Source: an uncultured Prevotellaceae bacterium (lineage in GTDB: Bacteria > Bacteroidota > Bacteroidia > Bacteroidales > Bacteroidaceae). Taken from it: DNA of 64,000 nt. The DNA is taken from NCBI GenBank assembly GCA_947167935.1, contig CAMVJU010000007.1, forward strand, positions 1 through 64,000, read 5' to 3'. Shown one piece after another: positions 33,995 through 42,429 of this stretch (positions are counted from its first letter, which is position 1; each line of letters begins with the position of its first letter). The position numbers and the translations under genes are program-made. The notes beneath the pieces are model-generated. The model had not been told where the DNA came from. It did not search any database and worked only from the letters and a program-made list of their open reading frames with translations.

Positions 33995-35470
33995 TTAATA
34001 GCTGCGGGCTATGATGACACGAGCCTTCGAGGGCTTGCCGCTCACCATATCTACGCCAGGCGTCTGCTCCACGCCAAAGGGCACGCAGCGGATGGTAGCC
34101 TGCGTCTCTTCCTTGATCTGCGCCTCCGTCTCGGCCGTGCCGTCCCAGTGGCAGAGGAAGAAACCGCCATCCTTGATGCGCTCCTTGAATTCCTCGTAGT
34201 TGTCGCACTCGTAGATGTGCTCGTCACGATACTTCTTGGCCTTCTCGAAGATGTTCTGCTGGATATCGTCGAGCAGCTTCTCCACATGGTCGACAATACC
34301 TTCCAGCGGCAATGTCTCTTTCTCCAGCGTATCACGACGCATCAGCTCAATGGTGCCATTCTCGAGGTCGCGGGCACCAAGGACGAGACGCACAGGCACA
34401 CCCTTCAGCTCATAGTCAGCGAACTTGAAGCCAGGACGCTTGTTGTCGGCGTCGTCGAACTTCACGCTGATGCCTTTCGCACGCAGACCCTCGATGATGG
34501 GCTGCACCTCCTTGTTGACGATTTCCATCTGCTCAGGCTTGGTGGCGATGGGAATGATCACCACCTGAATAGGAGCGAGACGCGGCGGCAATACGAGGCC
34601 ATTGTCGTCAGAATGAGTCATGATGAGGGCACCGATGAGTCGGGTTGAGACACCCCATGAGGTAGCCCACACGTACTCCGGCTTATTCTCCTTATTAAGA
34701 TATGTGACATCGAAGGCCTTGGCGAAGTTCTGGCCGAGGAAATGCGAGGTACCACTCTGCAGGGCCTTGCCGTCCTGCATCATCGCCTCGATGGTATAGG
34801 TATCAAGGGCTCCGGCAAAACGCTCCGTCTCACTCTTCACACCCTGCACCACAGGCACGGCCATCCACTCCTCGGCAAACTTGGCATACACCTTCAGCAT
34901 CTTCTGTGCTTCGGCCTCAGCCTCCTCACGGGTGGCATGAGCCGTATGGCCTTCCTGCCAGAGGAACTCGCTGGTGCGAAGGAAAGGACGGGTACGCATC
35001 TCCCAACGCATCACATTGCACCACTGGTTGCACATCAGGGGCAGGTCGCGCCACGACTGAATCCAGTTCTTGTAGGTGTTCCAAATGATGGTCTCAGAGG
35101 TGGGACGGATGATCAGCTCCTCTTCGAGCTTGGCGGCAGGATCGACGACAACGCCGCCGTCAGCAGCCTTCAGACGGTAGTGGGTCACCACAGCGCACTC
35201 CTTGGCGAATCCCTCCACATGCTCGGCCTCGCGGCTGAGGAACGACTTCGGAATCAGCAGGGGGAAATAGGCATTCTGAGCGCCCGTCTCCTTGAACATC
35301 TTGTCCAGCTGCTGCTGCATCTTCTCCCATATAGCATAACCGTAGGGCTTGATCACCATACATCCACGCACTGCCGACTGCTCGGCAAGGTCGGCTTTCA
35401 CCACAAGGTCGTTGAACCACTGCGAGTAGTTGTCGGCCCTCTTTGTCAAATCTTTCAGTTCTTTTGCCAT
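33995..35470 (-). CDS. proS: Prolyl-tRNA synthetase (eukaryote/archaeal-like type)
   Basis: Charges tRNA-Pro; class II enzyme of 491 residues without the bacterial editing insertion. Motif 2 region [20 protein letters not shown] and [13 protein letters not shown] in the anticodon domain mark the eukaryote-like type. The frame extends to a TTG at 35482, but the ATG at 35470 ([18 protein letters not shown]) is the family start. The promoter is at 35501-35532. The cognate tRNA-Pro is at 5224-5296. Confidence 0.96.
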   Translation of the reverse strand: MAKELKDLTKRADNYSQWFNDLVVKADLAEQSAVRGCMVIKPYGYAIWEKMQQQLDKMFKETGAQNAYFPLLIPKSFLSREAEHVEGFAKECAVVTHYRLKAADGGVVVDPAAKLEEELIIRPTSETIIWNTYKNWIQSWRDLPLMCNQWCNVMRWEMRTRPFLRTSEFLWQEGHTAHATREEAEAEAQKMLKVYAKFAEEWMAVPVVQGVKSETERFAGALDTYTIEAMMQDGKALQSGTSHFLGQNFAKAFDVTYLNKENKPEYVWATSWGVSTRLIGALIMTHSDDNGLVLPPRLAPIQVVIIPIATKPEQMEIVNKEVQPIIEGLRAKGISVKFDDADNKRPGFKFADYELKGVPVRLVLGARDLENGTIELMRRDTLEKETLPLEGIVDHVEKLLDDIQQNIFEKAKKYRDEHIYECDNYEEFKERIKDGGFFLCHWDGTAETEAQIKEETQATIRCVPFGVEQTPGVDMVSGKPSKARVIIARSY

Positions 35471-35500
35471 AATTATTTGCAATTTTTACGAATTTGGGTG

Positions 35501-35532
35501 CAAAGATACAAATAAGCGAGAGAAAATGCAAA
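35501..35532 (-). promoter_or_regulatory. Promoter of proS
   Basis: Minus-strand TATCTTTG (35508-35501) with TTTG (35532-35529), spacer 20 bp. The 35533-35640 stretch between here and the OmpA promoter shows nothing else. Confidence 0.75.
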
Positions 35533-35645
35533 TTTATTTGCAATTTTCCGAACGAGAGTGCCTTTGGCGCCAAAGAAACGCTTAATTTTTGTTAAACAAG
35601 GGGAAATAACTCCTCACTCTTTATTCCATACTCCTAACTTTTACT

Positions 35646-35653
35646 TATCTTTG
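35646..35653 (+). promoter_or_regulatory. -7 box of the OmpA-family lipoprotein gene
   Basis: TATCTTTG, about 48 bp before the ATG at 35701, giving a leader of roughly 40 nt. The upstream box is not consensus. Confidence 0.6.
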
Positions 35654-35700
35654 CAGCGTGATACACCTATTTATTATTTAACCATAAAAAAACTACAATC

Positions 35701-36405
35701 ATGAAAAAAATGAAAGCTATGGTCCTCACGCTCTGCGCATGCATCGTGATGATGGGTTGCAACAACCTGGGTAAGGGTACTGCCATCGGTGCTGTTGGCG
35801 GAGCTGTTCTGGGTGCTATCGTCGGTAAGGTAACTGGTAACACCGCTGTAGGTGCTGCTGTGGGTACTGCTGTCGGCGCAGGTGCTGGTGCTCTGATTGG
35901 CAAGCACATGGATAAGGTGAAGGCTCAGGCCGAGGCTGTGCAGAACGCTCAGGTTCAGACCGTGACCGACGCTAACGGCCTGCAGGCTGTGATGCTGACC
36001 TTCAACGAGACTGGTATCAAGTTCGCTTCTGGCAGCGCTGTGCTGAACGACGCTTCGAAGGTGAACCTCATGCAGCTCGCTAATCTGCTGAAGACCAATA
36101 CGGACTGCGACGTCGCTATCCAGGGCTACACCGATAACGCTCCCTGGAGAGGATCCACCGCTGCCCAGAGCCAGCAGAAAAACCTCAACCTGTCGCAGCA
36201 GCGCGCTCAGTCGGTGACCAACTACCTCGTTGGTACGCTGGGTGTCAACGCCGCTCAGATCCGCAACACTGTAGGCTACGGCGAGGCTAACCCCGTTGCT
36301 GACAACTCTACCGCTGCCGGCAAGGCCCAGAACCGTCGCGTGGAGGTTTACCTCTATGCTTCACAGGCCATGATCAACGCCGCTGAGCAGGGAACGCTGC
36401 AGTAA
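35701..36405 (+). CDS. OmpA-family lipoprotein with glycine zipper
   Basis: A 234-residue outer-membrane lipoprotein: lipobox MMG-Cys20, then a glycine-zipper segment (AIGAVGGAVLGAIVGKVTGN ... GAGAGALIG, about 27-67) able to span or oligomerise in a membrane. The C-terminal OmpA domain (about 100-225) binds peptidoglycan, with IQGYTDNAPW and LSQQRAQSVTNYL typical of it. It anchors the outer membrane to the wall. Codon use is strongly biased, suggesting high expression. Own promoter and terminator. Confidence 0.92.
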   Translation: MKKMKAMVLTLCACIVMMGCNNLGKGTAIGAVGGAVLGAIVGKVTGNTAVGAAVGTAVGAGAGALIGKHMDKVKAQAEAVQNAQVQTVTDANGLQAVMLTFNETGIKFASGSAVLNDASKVNLMQLANLLKTNTDCDVAIQGYTDNAPWRGSTAAQSQQKNLNLSQQRAQSVTNYLVGTLGVNAAQIRNTVGYGEANPVADNSTAAGKAQNRRVEVYLYASQAMINAAEQGTLQ

Positions 36406-36428
36406 GCCTCTTGTTCAGAGCAATAAGA

Positions 36429-36462
36429 AATGCCAGGATTCTTCGGAGTCCTGGCATTCTTT
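36429..36462. terminator. Bidirectional terminator
   Basis: AATGCCAGGA (36429-36438) pairs with TCCTGGCATT (36449-36458) around TTCTTCGGAG. T follows on both strands. It lies between the OmpA lipoprotein gene and the converging folD operon. Confidence 0.88.
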
Positions 36463-36477
36463 ATTATATTATTCTTT

Positions 36478-36657
36478 TTACGGATTATACATATCCTTGC
36501 AATAGAAGGCCATGATGTCGTCGAGCATACGCTTGGCCTCGACGGCAGGACTGTCAGGATCGAGCTCGGATGCCTGGATATAGCAGTTGATGGCCTCGTG
36601 CCACAATCCCTGCTTACGGGCCTCATTGCCCTTCTGATACCATTCTTCGGCGGTCAT
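36478..36657 (-). CDS. Small TPR-like protein coupled to folD
   Basis: A 59-residue protein ([20 protein letters not shown] ...) that is essentially one tetratricopeptide repeat pair: [20 protein letters not shown] and [20 protein letters not shown]. The frame continues upstream inside folD, but the ATG at 36657 overlaps the folD stop (ATGA), the usual sign of translational coupling. Role unknown; perhaps a partner of FolD or of another protein. It ends 16 bp before the shared terminator. Confidence 0.75.
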   Translation of the reverse strand: MTAEEWYQKGNEARKQGLWHEAINCYIQASELDPDSPAVEAKRMLDDIMAFYCKDMYNP

Positions 36658-37517
36658 TGCGCTGCCTTCAAAGTGTTGAGCATCAGCGAGCAGATGGTCA
36701 TAGGACCGACACCGCCAGGCACAGGGGTGATGAATGAACACTTGGGAGCCACCTCGTCGAACTTCACGTCGCCCGTGAGGCGATAGCCGCTCTTGCGCGT
36801 TGCATCGGGCACACGCGTGGTGCCTACGTCGATGACCACAGCGCCCTCCTTCACCATGTCGGCAGTAACGAACTCAGGCTGGCCGATAGCAGCGATGATG
36901 ATGTCAGCCTCACGACATTCCTCCTTCAGCGTAATTGAGCGCGAGTGGCACACGGTGACGGTGGCGTCGCCCCACTGCTTCTGCATCATCAGCTGCGCCA
37001 TGGGCTTGCCCACGATATTCGAGCGTCCCAGAATGACGCATTTCTTTCCGCTGGTCTTGATGCCATAGCGCTGCAGGAGCGTCATAATGCCCAATGGCGT
37101 GGCAGAGATGAAACAGGGCAGGCCAATGGCCATGCGGCCTACGTTCTCAGGATGGAACCCGTCTACATCCTTACGCGGATCAATGGCCTCGATGATCTTC
37201 TGCTCGTCGATGTGCTTGGGCAAAGGCAGCTGCACGATGAATCCGTCCACGTCGCCATTGCGGTTCAGGCGGTCTACGCACGCCAGCAATTCCTCCTCGG
37301 TGACGTCGTCCTCATAGCGTATGAGGGTGCTCTTGAATCCGCAGGCCTCGCACGCGAGTACCTTATTCTTCACGTAAGTTTCCGAGCCGCCGTCGTGTCC
37401 CACGAGCACGGCTGCCAGATGGGGTTGCTTGCCTCCAGCCTCCACGATGTTCTTCACTTTCTCGGCAATCTCTGCCTTGATGGCGGTCGCCGTTGCTTTT
37501 CCGTCGATGAGTGTCAT
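36654..37517 (-). CDS. folD: Bifunctional methylenetetrahydrofolate dehydrogenase/cyclohydrolase
   Basis: Interconverts methylene-, methenyl- and formyl-tetrahydrofolate. 287 residues, normal length. The catalytic Lys is in [27 protein letters not shown] is a signature, [15 protein letters not shown] the NADP-binding loop, and [18 protein letters not shown] the end signature. Its promoter (37576-37606) lies at the left edge of the repeat element. The small TPR gene overlaps its stop. Confidence 0.97.
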   Translation of the reverse strand: MTLIDGKATATAIKAEIAEKVKNIVEAGGKQPHLAAVLVGHDGGSETYVKNKVLACEACGFKSTLIRYEDDVTEEELLACVDRLNRNGDVDGFIVQLPLPKHIDEQKIIEAIDPRKDVDGFHPENVGRMAIGLPCFISATPLGIMTLLQRYGIKTSGKKCVILGRSNIVGKPMAQLMMQKQWGDATVTVCHSRSITLKEECREADIIIAAIGQPEFVTADMVKEGAVVIDVGTTRVPDATRKSGYRLTGDVKFDEVAPKCSFITPVPGGVGPMTICSLMLNTLKAAQ

Positions 37518-37575
37518 GTGTTGTTAATGTTTTTATTAGTGTCGAGTATCTTCAAGTCCCATTCCCATGGGTTTG

Positions 37576-37606
37576 CAAAGGTACGAAAAAAAGGGGGACG
37601 AAACAA
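37576..37606 (-). promoter_or_regulatory. Promoter of folD, -33 box within the element's inverted repeat
   Basis: Minus-strand TACCTTTG (37583-37576) and TTG (37606-37604), spacer 20 bp. The TTG is part of the terminal inverted repeat that starts at 37601. Confidence 0.7.
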
Positions 37607-38055
37607 TACTTTCCCCCAATTATTTTCAATTTTTTCCAAATGTTAAAATGAACTCCGGATGCTCCGTAGGAAAATTTGGAGGCTCCACAGGAAAATTTGG
37701 AGGCTCCACAGGAACTTTCAGTAAAGGCGTCAACCCTATTAGGAAACTGTCAACCACATCAGGAAAACGACTGTCAACCACATCAGGAAAAAGACTGACA
37801 TACCGGCGTACCGGCGTACCGGCGTACCATTAGGAAAAATGAAATGGAGAATCGTGGGGGGAAAAGTGCCTTTAGAATATTTTATTATTATATAATATTT
37901 AAATATTATATAATAATAAAATATTTATAACATGGTTTTTGGTGAGGCGGAAGGTAAAGTGAAAATGTAAATGGTGAGGCGGTACGCCGGTACGCCGGTA
38001 CACCTCTCAAAATAATTTGAAAATAACCGAAAATAATCGGGGGGAAGTATTGTTT
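37601..38055. repeat. Inverted-repeat-bounded intergenic element with palindrome and tandem repeats
   Basis: Outer arms 37601-37627 and 38029-38055 are 27-base reverse complements with two mismatches. Inside, from left: two to three copies of a 21-base unit (GGAGGCTCCACAGGAAAATT), about 37651-37713; two to three copies of a 24-base unit (TCAACCACATCAGGAAAA...), about 37729-37798; 3.5 copies of the 8-mer TACCGGCG (37801-37828), mirrored at 37981-38001. At 37876-37925 there is a perfect 50-bp AT palindrome. No protein is encoded. Outward promoter boxes sit at both ends. Confidence 0.8.
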
Positions 38056-38080
38056 CGCATCTCTATTTTTTGTACCTTTG
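38050..38080 (+). promoter_or_regulatory. Outward promoter at the right end of the element
   Basis: TTG (38050-38052), spacer 20 bp, TACCTTTG (38073-38080), the mirror image of the folD promoter at the other end. No plus-strand gene follows; transcription would run antisense into the 3' end of the TerB-like gene. Confidence 0.5.
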
Positions 38081-38099
38081 TAGCAGCAAAGTACGAACG

Positions 38100-38732
38100 T
38101 TACCCCTCCTGCTCTACCTCTCCAGTCTTAAGGTTTAAGTCGGGCCAGCCTTTCTTGGCCAGCTCGGGATCGAGATCGAGAAGATCATCGACATCGTGAC
38201 TCTTCATGCCCATGTAGATGGCCACGTCGTGCAGGGCCTCCAGCTCTTTCTCGTCGAGATGCTCGTCGCTCTTGCTGATCAACACCAGCATGCTGAGAAG
38301 CTGATAGCGCAGGTTGGCATCGAGGGTCTTCGACATCTGCTGACCACAGTCGCCGATGAGCTGGATGAAAGCCATAGGCTTGGTCTCGTTCAGCTCAATG
38401 TGCTTGGCTAAGAGCTTGTGCAGCACGTCCATGCTCTCCTTCTCCACCTCGGGGCCGAAGTTGTTCCCCATGAACTTGCCAATGTACTCCGTCTCTGAGT
38501 CATCCACGCGGCCGTCGGCAATGACGATGTAGGACGCCATCACCAGCAGCGAGAAGATGAAGCTGTTGCGCTGCTCTTCGCTGAGGCGCTCACGGGCGGA
38601 AAAAGTCTTGCGGAACTCGTCGGTGATGCTTACGTTCTCTGCCGACTGCCCTGGTCGCCGTTCTTCAGTGCCAGTACTCTTCTCTTCGGCTCCGCCGCCG
38701 AAAAGGTTCTTCACCCACTTTCCAAATGCCAT
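38100..38732 (-). CDS. TerB-like domain protein
   Basis: A 210-residue cytoplasmic protein. Residues about 55-185 form a TerB-type all-helical domain: FIFSLLVMASYIVIADGRVD (the ADG-VD pattern typical of TerB/DjlA N-terminal domains), a second LVLISKSDEHLDEKELEALHD, and paired acidic residues that may bind metal. The N-terminus is Gly/Glu-rich and variable. It lies 52 bp downstream of ffh. Function unknown; not in a tellurite operon. Confidence 0.78.
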   Translation of the reverse strand: MAFGKWVKNLFGGGAEEKSTGTEERRPGQSAENVSITDEFRKTFSARERLSEEQRNSFIFSLLVMASYIVIADGRVDDSETEYIGKFMGNNFGPEVEKESMDVLHKLLAKHIELNETKPMAFIQLIGDCGQQMSKTLDANLRYQLLSMLVLISKSDEHLDEKELEALHDVAIYMGMKSHDVDDLLDLDPELAKKGWPDLNLKTGEVEQEG

Positions 38733-38784
38733 ATCCGTTTAGTGTTAAGTGTTTTATTAGCGACTTTTGTTAACTGTCGAGTGT

Positions 38785-40125
38785 TTACTTCTTCATCTGC
38801 TTCATGGCAGCGGCCATCTGAGCCATCTTGCCCTTGTCCATGCCGCTCACCATCTTCATCATCTTGCGTGTCTGGTCGAACTGCTTCATCAGACGGTTGA
38901 CATCTTCGAGCTTTGTACCGCTACCCTTTGCCAGGCGCAGCTTGCGGCTCTGGTTGATGATATCGGGATTGGCACGCTCCTTGGGAGTCATGGAGTTGAT
39001 GATGGCCTCGATGCCCTTGAAGGCGTTGTCGTCGATGTCGAGATCCTTGAGTTGCTTGCCCACGCCAGGAATCATCGATGCCAGCTCCTTGATGTTGCCC
39101 ATCTTCTTGATCTGCTGAATCTGCGACATGAAGTCGTTGAAGTCGAACTTGTTCTTGCGAATCTTCTTCTCCAGCTCCTTCGCCTGCTTCTCGTCGAACT
39201 GCATCTGGGCACGCTCAACGAGGGACACGACATCACCCATGCCGAGGATGCGGTCGGCCATACGCTCAGGATGGAACACGTCGATGGCGTCCATCTTCTC
39301 GCCCGTTCCCACGAACTTGATGGGCTTGGTGACAACGGTACGGATGGAGAGGGCTGCACCACCACGGGTGTCGCCGTCGAGCTTGGTGAGGACGACGCCG
39401 TCGAAGTCGAGGCGGTCGTTGAACTCCTTAGCCGTATTGACAGCATCCTGACCTGTCATCGAGTCGACCACAAAGAGGGTCTCATCAGGATGGATGGCCT
39501 CCTTCAGGTTGGAGATCTCGTCCATCATCTGCTCGTCGATGGCCAGACGGCCGGCAGTATCGACGATGACCACGTTGTAGTCCTCCTGCTTGGCCTTGCG
39601 GATGGCGTGCTGGGCAATCTCCACCACGTTCTTGTTGCCATCCTCCGTATAGACGTCTACGCCCACGGTCTCGGCCACCACCTTCAACTGCTCGATGGCG
39701 GCAGGACGATAGACGTCGCAGGCCACGAGGAGCGGCTTCTTGTGCTGACGATCCTTCAGCATCTTGGCAAGCTTGCCGGTGAAAGTAGTCTTACCTGAGC
39801 CCTGCAAGCCCGACATAAGGATGATGGCAGGACGGCTCTCGAGGTTCAGGCCCACGGCCTTGCCACCCATCAGCTCTGTCAGTTCGTCGTGAACAATCTT
39901 CACCATCAGTTGGCTGGGCTTGATGGCCGTCAGCACATTCATGCCCAGGGCCTTCTGCTTCACGGTATCGGTGAAGTTCTTGGCCACCTTATAGTTGACG
40001 TCGGCGTCGAGGAGTGCACGGCGCACATCCTTCAGCGTTTCAGCAACGTTGATTTCAGTTATCTTTCCTTCGCCCTTCAGTATCTTGAACGAGCGTTCCA
40101 GTCTCTCTGATAAATTCTCAAACAT
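38785..40125 (-). CDS. ffh: Signal recognition particle protein
   Basis: GTPase that, with 4.5S RNA, brings membrane proteins to the translocon. 446 residues: helical N domain, G domain with GLQGSGKTTFTGKLA, DTAGRLAIDE and TKLDGDTRGGAAL, then the Met-rich M domain (MKMVSGMDKGKMAQMAAAMK) that binds signal peptides. Promoter at 40172-40203. The RNA partner is not seen in the window. Confidence 0.97.
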   Translation of the reverse strand: MFENLSERLERSFKILKGEGKITEINVAETLKDVRRALLDADVNYKVAKNFTDTVKQKALGMNVLTAIKPSQLMVKIVHDELTELMGGKAVGLNLESRPAIILMSGLQGSGKTTFTGKLAKMLKDRQHKKPLLVACDVYRPAAIEQLKVVAETVGVDVYTEDGNKNVVEIAQHAIRKAKQEDYNVVIVDTAGRLAIDEQMMDEISNLKEAIHPDETLFVVDSMTGQDAVNTAKEFNDRLDFDGVVLTKLDGDTRGGAALSIRTVVTKPIKFVGTGEKMDAIDVFHPERMADRILGMGDVVSLVERAQMQFDEKQAKELEKKIRKNKFDFNDFMSQIQQIKKMGNIKELASMIPGVGKQLKDLDIDDNAFKGIEAIINSMTPKERANPDIINQSRKLRLAKGSGTKLEDVNRLMKQFDQTRKMMKMVSGMDKGKMAQMAAAMKQMKK

Positions 40126-40171
40126 CTATAGAATTTACAATTTGACAATATACATTTTACAATTCGACGTG

Positions 40172-40203
40172 CAAAAGTACAAATAATTACTGATTTGCAC
40201 AAA
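40172..40203 (-). promoter_or_regulatory. Promoter of ffh
   Basis: Minus-strand TACTTTTG (40179-40172) and TTTG (40203-40200), spacer 20 bp. Confidence 0.65.
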
Positions 40204-40236
40204 AATGAAAGCAGAAAATCTTCTGATTACTGCAAT

Positions 40237-42423
40237 TTATTGTTTCAGCCAGCGGTCGAGCCAGTTGAAGAAGGTACGCTGCCAGAGGATGCCATTCTGG
40301 GGCTTCAACACCCAGTGGTTCTCATCGGGGAAGACGAGGAACTCGGCAGGAATACCCTTCATGCGAGCCGCATTAAAGGCCGACATGCCCTGCGTATAGT
40401 TGATGCGGTAGTCCTTCTCGCCGTGGATGCAGAGGATGGGCGTGTCCCAGTTTTCCACCATCTTATGCGGCGAGTCGTGGTAGGTCTTCTTGGCGTTGGG
40501 CATCTGCGGACGGTGCCAGTAGGCCTCGTCATACTCCCAGTTCGAGAACCAGTTCTCCTCAGTCTCCGTGTACATGGCGGCGAGGTTGAAGGCGCCATCG
40601 TGGGCGATGAATGCCTTGAAGCGCTTCTCGTGGATGCCTGCGAGATAGTAGACGGAGAATCCGCCGAAGGAGGCGCCAACAGCACCCAGGCGGTCTTTAT
40701 CGACGAAGGACAGCGAGTCGGCAGCGAAGTCGATGGCTGCGAGATAATCGCTCATGCACTGTCCTGTCCAGTCGCCGCTGATCTGCTCCTTCCACTCCTG
40801 TCCAAAGCCAGGCAGACCGTGACGGTTGGGAGCTACGACGACATAGCCGTTGGCAGCCATAATCTGGAAGTTCCAGCGGTAGCTCCAGAACTGACTGACG
40901 GGGCTTTGCGGACCACCCTCGCAGAAGAGTAAGGTGGGATATTTCTTGCCTTCCTCGTAGTTAGCAGGCAGCATCACCCACACCAATTCCTTCTTGCCGT
41001 CGGTGGTGGGCACCCAATACTGCTGCATCTTGCCCAAAGTCAACTGGTCGAGGATATGCTTGTTCTCAAAAGTAAGCTGCTGGATAGCAGTAGCCTGCTT
41101 CTTCACGGGAGGCGTCACCCGATAGATGTCCGTCGGCGTGCTGAGACTCTGACGCGTAGCCAGAATCTGCTGTCCGTTGTTGGCCATCTGAATGCTCGTC
41201 CAGTCGTCCCACGTCTCAGTCAACTGTCTCACTTCTCCCTTCTGGCTGGCGCTGTACATATTGCAGCAGCCGTGCCAAACGCTGAGGAAATAGAACTGCG
41301 GATCGGCGGCTTTTACTTTCTTGGCTGTGGGTGCCCAGCAGAAAGCCTCGACATCGCTCTGCCAGTTGATATAGCGCTTGGTGCCAGTAGCCAAGTGATA
41401 GATGCAGAGGCGGTTGAGGTCGGCCTCATAGCCATCGCGCTCCATCGAGAGCCAGGCCACATACTGTCCGTCAGGCGAGAACTGCGGGTTCTGGTCATAG
41501 CCCACATTGTTTTTCAGATTCTCAGGTGCATTGACGGCCTGCACACGAAGGGTGATGGTGGGGTCTACCTCAGGAGCCACATAGTCGGCAGGCTTGCAGA
41601 GGTTCGTGGTCTGCTTTGTCTCAACGTCGTAGAGGAAGATGTCAGAATCGGTCGAGATGCTGTACTCCAAGCCCGTCTTCTTGCGGCAAGTGTAGGCAAT
41701 GCTCTTAGAGTCAGGGCTCCAGTCGAGCTGCTCAATGCCGCCAAAAGGCTCCATCGGGCATTCGTAGGGCTCGCCCTCGAGGATGTCAGTCATGTTTGTG
41801 GCAATGCCATCGCCACTTACAGAACAGACGAAGGGATGCTGGATGCTCTCCACATAGTGATCCCAATGACGATACATCAGGTCGGTCACCAAGCGGCCAG
41901 TAGCCTTGGGCAGGTCGTCAGGATTCTTCTTGATGACTTCGTGGAAAGGGATGCTCTTCAGCAGGATCACCTTTTTGGCGTCAGGCGAGAACTTAAAGCC
42001 CTCCACCTCGCCGTTGGTCTTCGACAACTGCTGGCGACCAGTGCCGTCGGCGTTCATCGCCCACACCTCGCCGCCAGTAATGAAAGCGATGCGTCCGTCG
42101 GGCAGCCAAGCCGGATCGGTCTCACTCTTTGAGCTGGTGGTCAGCTTCGTCTGGTTACTGCCGTCGGCGTTCATGATGTAGAGCACCTGATGGCTCTTGT
42201 TGTGCTTCACACTATAGTAGCCCACCTGATAGACAATCTTACTGCCGTCAGCCGAGGCGGCACAACTGCCGATGCGTCCCATAGCCCACAAGGCCTCGGG
42301 CGTCATCAGATTGCTCTCCAGTTTGATATTCTGTCTACCGATGTTCACGTCGTCTTGTGCTTTTGTCACGGTGGCCGTACCCGTCAGGAGCAGGGCCACA
42401 AGGAATAATGCGGTCTTTTTCAT
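40237..42423 (-). CDS. S9-family prolyl oligopeptidase-type peptidase, exported
   Basis: A 728-residue exported serine peptidase: signal peptide (ALFLVALLLTGTATVTKAQ), a beta-propeller domain (about 45-450) of WD40/TolB-like blades (SPDSKSIAYTC, FSPDGQYVAWLS), and an alpha/beta-hydrolase domain (about 465-728). The triad is readable: Ser in GASFGGFSVYYLAG, Asp in CIHGEKDYRINY, His in PDENHWVLK. Periplasmic dipeptidyl or acyl-peptidase activity is likely; the exact type (DPP-IV, DPP5-like) is not decided. It lies 6 bp behind the M13 peptidase, suggesting joint peptide breakdown. Confidence 0.92.
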   Translation of the reverse strand: MKKTALFLVALLLTGTATVTKAQDDVNIGRQNIKLESNLMTPEALWAMGRIGSCAASADGSKIVYQVGYYSVKHNKSHQVLYIMNADGSNQTKLTTSSKSETDPAWLPDGRIAFITGGEVWAMNADGTGRQQLSKTNGEVEGFKFSPDAKKVILLKSIPFHEVIKKNPDDLPKATGRLVTDLMYRHWDHYVESIQHPFVCSVSGDGIATNMTDILEGEPYECPMEPFGGIEQLDWSPDSKSIAYTCRKKTGLEYSISTDSDIFLYDVETKQTTNLCKPADYVAPEVDPTITLRVQAVNAPENLKNNVGYDQNPQFSPDGQYVAWLSMERDGYEADLNRLCIYHLATGTKRYINWQSDVEAFCWAPTAKKVKAADPQFYFLSVWHGCCNMYSASQKGEVRQLTETWDDWTSIQMANNGQQILATRQSLSTPTDIYRVTPPVKKQATAIQQLTFENKHILDQLTLGKMQQYWVPTTDGKKELVWVMLPANYEEGKKYPTLLFCEGGPQSPVSQFWSYRWNFQIMAANGYVVVAPNRHGLPGFGQEWKEQISGDWTGQCMSDYLAAIDFAADSLSFVDKDRLGAVGASFGGFSVYYLAGIHEKRFKAFIAHDGAFNLAAMYTETEENWFSNWEYDEAYWHRPQMPNAKKTYHDSPHKMVENWDTPILCIHGEKDYRINYTQGMSAFNAARMKGIPAEFLVFPDENHWVLKPQNGILWQRTFFNWLDRWLKQ

Positions 42424-42429
42424 CTTTTC

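Noticed and set aside
37567..37833. 88-residue ORF within the element upstream of folD
   Set aside because: Its residues (GGSTGKFGGSTG, TTSGKRLSTTSGKRL) are just translated tandem repeats, and it crosses the folD promoter and inverted repeat.
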